Under the pieces are notes generated by a model that was given only the letters and a program-made list of their open reading frames with translations, was not told the origin of the DNA and did not search any database. Of a stretch of DNA of 64,000 nt, positions 1-7,187 are shown piece after piece. The position numbers were made by a program, and so were the translations under genes. Numbering within the stretch: position 1 is the first letter of the stretch; the number at the start of each line of letters is the position of its first letter. Origin of the DNA: Bacteroidota bacterium (lineage in GTDB: Bacteria > Bacteroidota > Bacteroidia > Sphingobacteriales > Sphingobacteriaceae); contig JAEXHI010000010.1 in NCBI GenBank assembly GCA_023450085.1, positions 1 to 64,000 of the forward strand, in the 5' to 3' direction.

Positions 1-71
1 CCACTAAAGGCCAGTTGTCGAGTAAGGAAGACAAATCTATGAATCTAACCAATCTCTCAATACTTCAGTTG

Positions 72-97
72 CCGTCATTTCGACGAAGGAGAAATCT
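72..97. repeat. Solitary half-copy of dispersed palindromic repeat
   Basis: The stretch begins GTCATTTCGACGAAGGAGAA and matches the left arm of the tandem palindromes at 57395-58034. The right arm is not seen nearby. Bases 1-310 otherwise show no convincing gene. Confidence 0.5.
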
Positions 98-310
98 TTG
101 CAGATGTTATAAAAAAGAATTAAAAAACACTCTTTGCCAAAATTATATCACCACTTCGTGGTTTATTAACCAATCCTATATTCTAGAATTATATCAGTCC
201 TTCGGACTTTGTTCCGTTAACGTCCATAGTACATTGTTTAGACCTTGCGGAGACCGAGGAGCAGCTACAAAGTAAATTGCAAATCAGCGAAGCTAAATCT
301 TTGGATAATC

Positions 311-403
311 TCGTCATTGCGAGGTACGAAGCAATCTTAAAGCGATAGTTGTAGGATTGGTTTACTACGTAGCTGCTTCGTGGTCGTGCCTTGCAATGAT
401 GTG
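311..403. repeat. Dispersed imperfect inverted repeat (GTCATTGCGAGG type)
   Basis: The left arm GTCATTGCGAGGTACGAAGC (314 onward) is roughly complementary to the right arm ending CGTGCCTTGCAATGATG (near 402). It can fold into a long hairpin around a loop of about 40 nt. It is noncoding and lies between the window edge and the lspA terminator. Elements of this look are scattered in Bacteroidota genomes. Confidence 0.55.
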
Positions 404-430
404 AGAGATATAAAAACGGCGTTTGAAAAA

Positions 431-470
431 ACAAAAAAGCCTCACAACAGTCTGTCGTGAGGCTTTTATA
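431..470 (-). terminator. Rho-independent terminator of the ileS-lspA operon
   Basis: AAAAGCCTCAC and GTGAGGCTTTT form a perfect hairpin with an 11-nt loop. Read on the minus strand it is followed by a T-rich run. It lies about 50 bp past the lspA stop codon. Confidence 0.8.
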
Positions 471-516
471 GTCGATGGGCAAATCTAAAATCGTAATGCT
501 ACAATCGTCAATCTCC

Positions 517-1119
517 TTAGTCTTCTACAGTTTCGTTATTAATGCCAATCTCATCTTTCACCTCTTCCTTAAAATAAGTTTTCTGGAAAATTAAGATGGT
601 GATAACACCCACAGAAATGGCTGCATCGGCAAGGTTAAATACTGGTCTGAAAAACTCGAAAGGTTCGCCGCCCCAAACTGGAAACCAAGTAGGGAAAGTG
701 CCTTTCAAAATCGGGAAGTACAGCATATCAACTACACGGCCATGAAACAACGTTTCGTAGCCGTAAATCAGGCCATAAAAAACGGAGTCGATGATATTTC
801 CTAAAGCACCTGCAAAAATCAAGGCTACATTTAGGATTAAGCCACGGTGGTATTTTCGTTGAATCAAATAATGAAGTCCGTAACCAATACCGCCCACTGC
901 AATAATTCTAAACAGAGATAATGCTAGTTTCCCAAACTCGCCACCAAACTCTAAGCCAAAGGCCATTCCATTGTTTTCTGTAAAATGGATGATGAACCAG
1001 TCCCCTAATACTTTGTACTCTTGTTGCATATACATATGCGTTTTTACCCAAGTTTTAGAAGCTTGGTCAAGCAAAAGCACGATAAATATTAAAAGTAAGG
1101 GTTTTGTATAACCTTTCAT
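517..1119 (-). CDS. lspA: Lipoprotein signal peptidase (signal peptidase II)
   Basis: This inner-membrane aspartic protease cleaves signal peptides from diacylglyceryl-prolipoproteins. Family features are clear: N-terminal membrane segment ending LLLDQASK, the NNGMAFGL motif, one catalytic Asp region at GNIID and the second at FNLADAAI, with four hydrophobic segments in all. At 200 aa it is longer than the roughly 160-aa enterobacterial form because of a loop between the two Asp motifs, which includes a tract of aromatic residues. Its ATG overlaps the upstream dksA-like stop by one base (TAATG), so the two are probably translationally coupled. The many lipoproteins in this window would be its substrates. 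Confidence 0.95.
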   Translation of the reverse strand: MKGYTKPLLLIFIVLLLDQASKTWVKTHMYMQQEYKVLGDWFIIHFTENNGMAFGLEFGGEFGKLALSLFRIIAVGGIGYGLHYLIQRKYHRGLILNVALIFAGALGNIIDSVFYGLIYGYETLFHGRVVDMLYFPILKGTFPTWFPVWGGEPFEFFRPVFNLADAAISVGVITILIFQKTYFKEEVKDEIGINNETVED

Positions 1120-1502
1120 TAACCTTGTTTCAATTTAGCTTCCATACTTAGCGTGGCATGTGGTACTGCACGTAAACGTTCCTTTTGGATTAGTTTACCT
1201 GTTTCTCTGCAAATGCCGTAAGTTTTGTTCTCAATACGAACTAATGCTGCTTCCAAATTATCAATAAACTTACGTTGACGTGCTGCCAACTGGTTGATTT
1301 GTTCTTTCTCTAAGGTAGCAGAACCATCTTCCAAGGTTTTGTAAGCACCAGAAGTATCTTCTGTGCCATTAGAATTCGGATTGCTTAATGATGAAGTTAA
1401 CGATAGTAACTCTTCCCTTGAGCTTTTTAATTTTTCTAAAATCAGCTCTTTAAATTCCTGCAATTCGCTATCTGAATAGCGTGTTTTTTCAGCTTTTTCC
1501 AT
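1119..1502 (-). CDS. DksA/TraR-family protein with degenerate zinc finger
   Basis: A 127-aa protein with an N-terminal helical region (an E/K/L-rich coiled coil, residues 1-50 and 70-95) and a C-terminal module YGICRETGKLI...VPHATLS. This matches the DksA/TraR zinc-finger fold, which in the canonical form binds RNA polymerase through its secondary channel. Only one of the four usual Zn-binding cysteines is kept (GIC), so metal binding is unlikely. It sits between ileS (5-bp gap) and lspA (1-base overlap) in one operon. The role in transcription is inferred from the family and has not been shown for this variant. Confidence 0.85.
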   Translation of the reverse strand: MEKAEKTRYSDSELQEFKELILEKLKSSREELLSLTSSLSNPNSNGTEDTSGAYKTLEDGSATLEKEQINQLAARQRKFIDNLEAALVRIENKTYGICRETGKLIQKERLRAVPHATLSMEAKLKQG

Positions 1503-1507
1503 ATGGT

Positions 1508-4500
1508 TTATATTTTGGCAATCAAAATTTCAAGTTCAACATCTTCAATTACAATTTTGTTTCCGTTAAGCGGTTTTTCCGACAGTAATATATCGTCGGC
1601 CAAAATTTCGGTGCAAATGTACTGCTTGTTTTGTAATACCGCAGGTGTAATCAGGTTATCCTGTTGTAAACTTACGGTTATCCTGTCGGTTACTTCAAAA
1701 TCCATTTCCTTGCGCAGGTTTTGCACTCTGTTTACCAGTTCGCGTGACAAACCTTCTTGTTTAAGCTCTGTAGTGATGTTTACATCCAACGCTACCGTTA
1801 AACTGCCCATGTTTGTAACCTGCCATCCTGGAATATCTTCGGCAATAATCTCTACATCGCTCAATAGTATTGAGTATTGAGTGTCGAGTATCGAGTATGC
1901 GCCTTCTTTTTCAAATTTGGCAAGGTCTTCTTGGCTCATGTTGTTGATGACTTCGGTCACCATTTTCATATCCTTTCCTACTTTTGCACCTAAAGCCTTA
2001 AAGTTTGGTTTTACCTTTTTCTTGATGAAACCTGCGGCGTCGGTAATATAGGAAATTTCTTTAATATTGGTTTCAGACAAGATAAGGTCTTTCACCAATT
2101 CTACTTTATCTTTAAAGTTGTCATCCAAAACTGGAATCAATACTTTGGCCAACGGTTGACGTACATTGATGCCCATTTTCTTGCGTAGTGATAGCACCAT
2201 CGAAGAAATGTTTTGTGCTAACTCCATACGCTCGTTCAAGGCATTGTCTACTAATGATAAATCAGCCTCTGGCAAAATGGTTAAGTGCACCGATTCTGAT
2301 TTGGCAGCAGCAGGCAAAATCTCTGTTAGGTTTTGATATAACCAGTCTGAGAAGAAAGGCGCTATTGGCGACATCAACTGTGCGATGTTGGTTAGGCAGG
2401 TGTACAATGTTTCGTAAGCTGCTTTTTTATCTTCAGTCATTTCGCCTTTCCAGAAACGACGGCGAGATAAACGGATGTACCAGTTGCTTAAATGCTCATC
2501 AACAAAGTTTTGGATCGCTCTTGCGGCCTTGGTAGGTTCGTAAGTGTTGTAGCTTTCGTCAACTTCGGCAATTAGGTTTTGCAATAATGATAAAATCCAA
2601 CGGTCTAATTCACTGCGTTGTGCCACAGGAGTTTGATTGTTTAAATCAATCTCGAACTTATCAATGTTGGCATATAAGGCGAAGAAAGAATAAGTGTTGT
2701 ACAAGGTTCCAAAGAACTTACGACGTACTTCATCTAATCCTTCTAAGTTAAATTTCAAGTTATCCCAAGGAGATGCATTGCTAATCATGTACCAACGAGT
2801 AGCGTCGGCACTGTAAGTATCAATGGTACTAAACGGGTCAACAGCATTGCCTAAACGTTTAGACATTTTGTTGCCGTTTTTATCCAATACCAATCCGTTT
2901 GATACCACATTTTTAAAGGCAATACCTGGGTTGTTTACACGCTCATTGATGGCTTTGATTTCATCACTAGTTTCGCTTAACATTACCGCAATGGCATGTA
3001 AAGTAAAGAACCAACCACGAGTTTGGTCAACACCTTCTGCAATGAAATCAGCAGGGTAAGCGTTTTCAAATTCTTCTTTGTTTTCGAAAGGGAAGTGCCA
3101 TTGTGCATAAGGCATAGCACCGCTATCAAACCAAACGTCAATAAGGTCGGTTTCGCGGGTCATTTTCTCTCCTTTTGAGGAAACTAAAAATACATCATCT
3201 ACATAAGGACGGTGCATGTCTTTTAGTTCGAAATCAGCAGGCATTAAACCTGCTTCAATAGCCTTTGCAATTTCGTTGTTCAACTCCTCCACAGAACCAA
3301 TACATTTCTCTTCCAAACCATCGGCAGTACGCCAAATAGGTAGTGGCGTTCCCCAATAACGAGAACGAGAAAGGTTCCAGTCTACTAAGTTTTCTAACCA
3401 GTTGCCAAAACGTCCAGTTCCTGTAGCTTCAGGTTTCCAGTTGATGGTTTTGTTCAGCTCGGCCATTTTTTCTTTAACGGCAGTAGTTTTAATGAACCAG
3501 CTATCTAGCGGATAATAAAGCACTGGTTTATCGGTACGCCAGCAATGAGGATAGCTGTGTACATATTTTTCTACCTTAAAGGCTTTGTTTTCTTCTTTTA
3601 AACGGATGGCAATTTCTACATCTACTGATTTTTCTGGTGCTTGACCTTCAGTGTAGTATTCGTTCTTTACGTATTTGCCACCAAACTCTCCTAATGAAGC
3701 TACAAATTTACCTTGCAAGTCAACCAAAGGAACCGCATTACCTTTTTCGTCCAAAATCAACAAAGGTGGGATTTCAGGGCTAGCTAGTTTAGCTACACGA
3801 GCATCATCAGCACCAAAAGTAGGAGCAGTGTGAACAATACCAGTACCATCTTCAGTGGTTACAAAATCGCCACTAATTACGCGGAAAGCATTTTCTGCAT
3901 TTTGGTAAGGCGTAGCTAAAGGTAAAAGTTGCTCGTATCTAATGCCTACTAACTCTTCGCCTTTACATTCGGCTAGAATTTGATAAGGGATTTTCTTGTC
4001 TTCAGCTTTGTAGTCGGCAAAAGCTGCTTCATCTTCCGCTGCGAAAAACTTGCCTCCAAATTGTTTGCCTACTAAAGCTTTCGCTAAAATTACGGTGATA
4101 GGTTCGAAAGTGTACTGGTTAAAAGTTTTGACCAATACATAGTCGATTTTAGGACCAACGGTTAAAGCTGTGTTACTTGGCAAGGTCCAAGGTGTGGTTG
4201 TCCAGGCTAAAATATCAACTGCTCCAAAGCCTTGTAAAAACGAAGGTAATGTTTCAGCAATTGCTTTAAATTGTGCTACAATGGTGGTGTCGCTTACATC
4301 GCGGTAAGTGCCTGGTTGGTTCAGCTCGTGCGAACTTAAACCTGTACCTGCTGCTGGCGAGTAAGGTTGGATGGTGTAACCTTTGTATAAGAATCCCTTG
4401 TTGTAAAGTTGTTTTAAAATCCACCACAGGGTTTCGATATATTCGTTTTTATAGGTGATATAAGGGTTTTGCAAATCAACCCAGTAACCCATTTTTTCGG

Positions 4501-4903
4501 TAAGGTCATTCCAAACATCGGTGTAGCGCATTACCTCTTCTTTACAAGCGGCATTGTATTCGTCTACAGAAATTTTCTTCCCGATGTCTTCTTTAACGAT
4601 ACCTAATTTTTTCTCCACGGCAAGCTCAATCGGAAGACCATGAGTGTCCCAACCGCCTTTACGTTTCACCTGATATCCTTTTAGGGTTTTATAACGGCAG
4701 AAAATATCCTTAATCGCACGAGCCATCACGTGGTGAATGCCAGGCATGCCATTTGCTGAAGGAGGTCCTTCGTAAAAAGTAAAAGGTTTGTTTTTTGGTC
4801 TGCTGTCTATACTTTTCTCAAAGATATTTTCCGCTTTCCAAAATTCCAGTATTTCTTTACCTATTTTCGCTAGTTCTAATTGTTTAAATTCCCTATACAT
4901 CAA
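1508..4903 (-). CDS. ileS: Isoleucyl-tRNA synthetase, type 2 with swapped signature motif
   Basis: Class I synthetase that charges tRNA-Ile. At 1131 aa it is the long, eukaryote-like type 2 form. Visible landmarks are GPPSANGMPGIHH (residues 46-58), GWDTHGLPIE, an editing (CP1) domain with TTPWTLPSN, the GVDQTRGWFF motif, and KMSKR (679-683). The class signature HxGH is replaced by G-I-H-H (55-58). Near the C-terminus, in-frame DNA of micro-repeat type (1861-1900) encodes YSILDTQYSILLS. It is the first gene of the ileS-dksA-like-lspA operon. The first ATG is used; a second ATG follows directly. Confidence 0.96.
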   Translation of the reverse strand: MMYREFKQLELAKIGKEILEFWKAENIFEKSIDSRPKNKPFTFYEGPPSANGMPGIHHVMARAIKDIFCRYKTLKGYQVKRKGGWDTHGLPIELAVEKKLGIVKEDIGKKISVDEYNAACKEEVMRYTDVWNDLTEKMGYWVDLQNPYITYKNEYIETLWWILKQLYNKGFLYKGYTIQPYSPAAGTGLSSHELNQPGTYRDVSDTTIVAQFKAIAETLPSFLQGFGAVDILAWTTTPWTLPSNTALTVGPKIDYVLVKTFNQYTFEPITVILAKALVGKQFGGKFFAAEDEAAFADYKAEDKKIPYQILAECKGEELVGIRYEQLLPLATPYQNAENAFRVISGDFVTTEDGTGIVHTAPTFGADDARVAKLASPEIPPLLILDEKGNAVPLVDLQGKFVASLGEFGGKYVKNEYYTEGQAPEKSVDVEIAIRLKEENKAFKVEKYVHSYPHCWRTDKPVLYYPLDSWFIKTTAVKEKMAELNKTINWKPEATGTGRFGNWLENLVDWNLSRSRYWGTPLPIWRTADGLEEKCIGSVEELNNEIAKAIEAGLMPADFELKDMHRPYVDDVFLVSSKGEKMTRETDLIDVWFDSGAMPYAQWHFPFENKEEFENAYPADFIAEGVDQTRGWFFTLHAIAVMLSETSDEIKAINERVNNPGIAFKNVVSNGLVLDKNGNKMSKRLGNAVDPFSTIDTYSADATRWYMISNASPWDNLKFNLEGLDEVRRKFFGTLYNTYSFFALYANIDKFEIDLNNQTPVAQRSELDRWILSLLQNLIAEVDESYNTYEPTKAARAIQNFVDEHLSNWYIRLSRRRFWKGEMTEDKKAAYETLYTCLTNIAQLMSPIAPFFSDWLYQNLTEILPAAAKSESVHLTILPEADLSLVDNALNERMELAQNISSMVLSLRKKMGINVRQPLAKVLIPVLDDNFKDKVELVKDLILSETNIKEISYITDAAGFIKKKVKPNFKALGAKVGKDMKMVTEVINNMSQEDLAKFEKEGAYSILDTQYSILLSDVEIIAEDIPGWQVTNMGSLTVALDVNITTELKQEGLSRELVNRVQNLRKEMDFEVTDRITVSLQQDNLITPAVLQNKQYICTEILADDILLSEKPLNGNKIVIEDVELEILIAKI

Positions 4904-4982
4904 TCAAGTATCTCAAAAATTAAAGGTTGCAAAGTTAAGATTTTAGAATGAATAATGGTAGTTTTGGGGCTGAAATAGTTTT

Positions 4983-5177
4983 ATGGATAAATTTCTGAAA
5001 AGAGGGCTTTTTTGTATGCTGGGGGCGGTATTGCTGATGCCTTTGGCGTTGTTGTTAAAGAATAGCAACGAAAATATAACACTAGGAGTACTTTTTTTAA
5101 GCATGGTTTTAGAACTTATTGGGCTCATCTTTGTTGTGTTAAGCATATTGCAACAAAGAAGGGTAAGAAACCAATAA
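4983..5177 (+). CDS. Small two-helix membrane protein, unknown function
   Basis: A 64-aa protein with two hydrophobic segments (about residues 10-25 and 32-56) and a basic C-terminal tail QQRRVRNQ. I do not recognise a family. It is 3 bp upstream of another small membrane protein on the same strand, so they probably form a two-gene unit. It diverges from ileS, with about 80 bp between the two starts. Coding status is supported by clean hydrophobic topology and the tight spacing. Confidence 0.55.
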   Translation: MDKFLKRGLFCMLGAVLLMPLALLLKNSNENITLGVLFLSMVLELIGLIFVVLSILQQRRVRNQ

Positions 5178-5180
5178 GTT

Positions 5181-5441
5181 ATGATTAAAAATCTGAAGCT
5201 AACTAAAGCTATTGTAGCAATAGCTTTGGGAATTACGGCACTTATTGCCGCCAAAATCATGGAAGCCTATAAGGTAAGTGGAAGCCAAGTTGTACTGGCT
5301 ATTTCAGGAGTGTTGTTTATTGCGGGAGCGTTGATTTTTATCTATCCGATATTATTTGCGACAAAAGCAGATAAAGATGGTAAGCATGTAGAGCTCAAGC
5401 CCGCAGCAAAGGAGCCCATCACTGAGGAGTTGGCTTCTTGA
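5181..5441 (+). CDS. Small two-helix membrane protein, unknown function
   Basis: An 86-aa protein with two membrane segments (about 9-25 and 36-59), then a charged cytoplasmic-type tail (KADKDGKHVELKPAAKEPITEE). No family is recognised. It follows the 64-aa membrane protein by 3 bp. Its 3' end overlaps the convergent acetyltransferase gene by 23 bp. Confidence 0.6.
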   Translation: MIKNLKLTKAIVAIALGITALIAAKIMEAYKVSGSQVVLAISGVLFIAGALIFIYPILFATKADKDGKHVELKPAAKEPITEELAS

Positions 5442-5874
5442 GGGAGGCCCATTTTTCTTTAGTCATCTCAAATTTAAGTTCGTCTTTTCCATGGGTGCCA
5501 TTTTGTGTCCAGCCAGCGGTTTGGTAGAATGATGCTGCTCTGGTATGAGGTGATGTGCCCAACCAAACGTAGGTTCGCTGCTGTTCAAAATACCAATCTA
5601 GCATCATGTCGTGCAGTTTTTTGCCAATGCCTTTCCCTTCAAAGGTTGGATGGACGAATAGTGCCCAAATATTCTGCTCCTCGAGGTCGGCAATGGCAAA
5701 GCCAACAATTTGATTGTCGATTTCACAAACCCAGCCTCTACCTCTGGAAAATAGGAAGTCTTCGCAGTCGCTATTTGTTACCAAATTTGGGTCTGATAAG
5801 GTGTTTTCTTTTACCGCATTCCTTACAATTTGGATTTGAGGAATGTCTTCAAGTCTGGCTTCTCTGAACGTCAT
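5419..5874 (-). CDS. GNAT-family N-acetyltransferase
   Basis: A 151-aa protein covering one complete GNAT domain. N-terminal beta-alpha region FREARLEDIPQI; central strand VGFAIADLEEQNIWALFVHP; acetyl-CoA binding motif A as EGKGIGKKLHDMML (the Q/RxxGxG/A loop as E-G-K-G-I-G); C-terminal ASFYQTAGW. It transfers an acetyl group from acetyl-CoA to an unknown amine. It is 11 bp downstream of the DUF4269 gene on the same strand, so probably cotranscribed, and it overlaps the convergent small membrane gene. Confidence 0.9.
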   Translation of the reverse strand: MTFREARLEDIPQIQIVRNAVKENTLSDPNLVTNSDCEDFLFSRGRGWVCEIDNQIVGFAIADLEEQNIWALFVHPTFEGKGIGKKLHDMMLDWYFEQQRTYVWLGTSPHTRAASFYQTAGWTQNGTHGKDELKFEMTKEKWASLKKPTPQ

Positions 5875-5885
5875 TTGTGTAAGAT

Positions 5886-6407
5886 TTAAATTTGATAAGT
5901 TAAAAGTGCGTGGTAAGGGTTGCCTTCCAAATCTAGTAATTTCGCGAAAGCAGGCTCGGTTTTATATCCGTTTTTCTTTAATTCGATAACCTTTAAACGG
6001 AAATCTTCACCTTCTCTTTTCAGGATTTGATGTTCTATCAGCATATGTCGGTAAGCATTTTGATTTTCCGAAGGAATGTTTTGCCCAAAAACCTCAATTT
6101 CAAAAGTGTCTACTTTAAAGTTGCACACGATGGTTTCTTGGTCCCCAACTAGGCTTTCATGAAGATGGAAATCTTCTTCAGCAGCAAATAAGGTGGTAAG
6201 CGCTTCTATGAAATTTCCTTTGTTTTCCCAATAGCAGATGATATCTAAATCGCTTGATTCGATATCAATATTAATTGGAATAGTGCCTGTTAAAATGGGA
6301 GCGTAGGCTTCAAGCTTTTCCATGATTTGATGGCTAATCAGCGTTTGGTAGGCTGACTGCTGTCGCTGGTTGCCATGCTTGAGGTAATAGATGTTGAGGA
6401 AGTTCAT
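5886..6407 (-). CDS. DUF4269 family protein (nucleotidyltransferase-like)
   Basis: A 173-aa protein matching DUF4269 by its opening YLKHGNQRQQSAYQTL and the central LTGTIPINIDIESSDLDIICYW. The S-D-L-D-I pattern resembles the metal-binding acidic pair of minimal nucleotidyltransferases, but the substrate is unknown. Length is typical. It precedes the acetyltransferase in the same direction. The RAYT transposase and its palindromes lie upstream. Confidence 0.8.
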   Translation of the reverse strand: MNFLNIYYLKHGNQRQQSAYQTLISHQIMEKLEAYAPILTGTIPINIDIESSDLDIICYWENKGNFIEALTTLFAAEEDFHLHESLVGDQETIVCNFKVDTFEIEVFGQNIPSENQNAYRHMLIEHQILKREGEDFRLKVIELKKNGYKTEPAFAKLLDLEGNPYHALLTYQI

Positions 6408-6425
6408 TTTTATTCTTTTGTTCCT

Positions 6426-6458
6426 AGACCTGCAAGGTTTTTAAAACCTTACAGGTCT
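6426..6458. repeat. REP-like palindrome 1
   Basis: AGACCTGCAAGGTTTT pairs with TAAAACCTTACAGGTCT with one mismatch. It lies downstream of the RAYT gene and belongs to the same palindrome family as the copies at 6480-6509 and 7139-7173. Confidence 0.7.
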
Positions 6459-6479
6459 TAACTTTTTTCTTTTGTTCTT

Positions 6480-6509
6480 AAACCTAGGTTTTTAAAACCT
6501 TACAGGTTT
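6480..6509. repeat. REP-like palindrome 2 (decayed)
   Basis: A shortened relative of the neighbouring copies: the left arm has lost the GCAA core (AAACCTAGGTTTT), while the right arm AAAACCTTACAGGTTT is intact. It is preceded by the same TTCTTAAACCT lead-in as the copy upstream of the RAYT gene. Confidence 0.6.
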
Positions 6510-6544
6510 CTTAAAGTATTAATTAAAAGAAATCTATTTCTTCA

Positions 6545-7126
6545 TCAAAATGCCTGTTTTCTTGATGGAGAGACAAATTGTTCGATTCCTCCAAACCAAT
6601 CGAAAATAGTGTTTCGTTCTAGTTTTGTGCTTTTGGTGGTGCTAATCATAGAATTAAAAGATGAATATTCCCATTCATTTGCTTCTTTGCAAAATCCATG
6701 ATGGATAGGGTTTTGGTGAATATAATTGACTACTCTAGTAAAATAAGAATTATTCGTAATTTTTTTCCTTTTGGTATAATCGATGAAAAGAGCACCTCTT
6801 CTCGAATGCTGTTTATTAAAAGCCTTAGCATAGCCATTCAGGAAGTTACTCAGCTTTTGCATGATAAATTTATGAAAATCTATTTTATCTTCTGGTCTGG
6901 CAATCAATGAGCTAAGTGCGTGCTCGTCTCTAACCTGTATCAACAGATGGAAATGGTTGGGCATTAAGCAATAGGCGAACGTCTTAAGTACTGTTGAAAG
7001 GTGTTGGTCGTATTTGTTTAAGAAGAATAGATAATTCTCATGAGACTTAAATAGGTTTTCGGTACCTACAGCATGATTGTAGATGTGGTAGAAAGCATTT
7101 GGAAGAAAATTTTCACGGGTAGACAT
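6545..7126 (-). CDS. REP-associated tyrosine transposase (RAYT, Y1/HUH type)
   Basis: A 193-aa single-domain Y1 transposase of the IS200-related RAYT group, which acts on single-stranded palindromic DNA. Start FYHIYNHAVG; HUH motif in YCLMPNHFHLLIQ (the two metal-binding histidines); candidate catalytic Tyr in VVNYIHQNPIHHG; C-terminal EWEYSSFNSM. It is flanked on both sides by copies of an ACCTGCAAGGT palindrome, the expected substrate, so gene and repeats probably form one REP/RAYT unit. No other IS genes or clear terminal repeats surround it, which fits a domesticated RAYT better than a mobile IS. Confidence 0.9.
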   Translation of the reverse strand: MSTRENFLPNAFYHIYNHAVGTENLFKSHENYLFFLNKYDQHLSTVLKTFAYCLMPNHFHLLIQVRDEHALSSLIARPEDKIDFHKFIMQKLSNFLNGYAKAFNKQHSRRGALFIDYTKRKKITNNSYFTRVVNYIHQNPIHHGFCKEANEWEYSSFNSMISTTKSTKLERNTIFDWFGGIEQFVSPSRKQAF

Positions 7127-7138
7127 GATTGTTATTCT

Positions 7139-7173
7139 TAAACCTGCAAGGTTTTAAAAACCTTGCAGGTCTG
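7139..7173. repeat. REP-like palindrome 3
   Basis: AACCTGCAAGGTTTT pairs with AAAACCTTGCAGGT almost perfectly. It lies just upstream of the RAYT start, between that gene and the MMPL exporter stop. It shares the lead-in TTCTTAAACCT with the downstream copies. Confidence 0.7.
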
Positions 7174-7187
7174 AAAATAATCAATTT

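Noticed and set aside
229..310. A Gln/Glu-rich reading LAETEEQLQSKLQISEAKSL that resembles a coiled-coil end of a protein.
   Set aside because: It has no start codon, is flanked by stops in the frame, and runs into a dispersed repeat. It could be a gene remnant but is too short to support.
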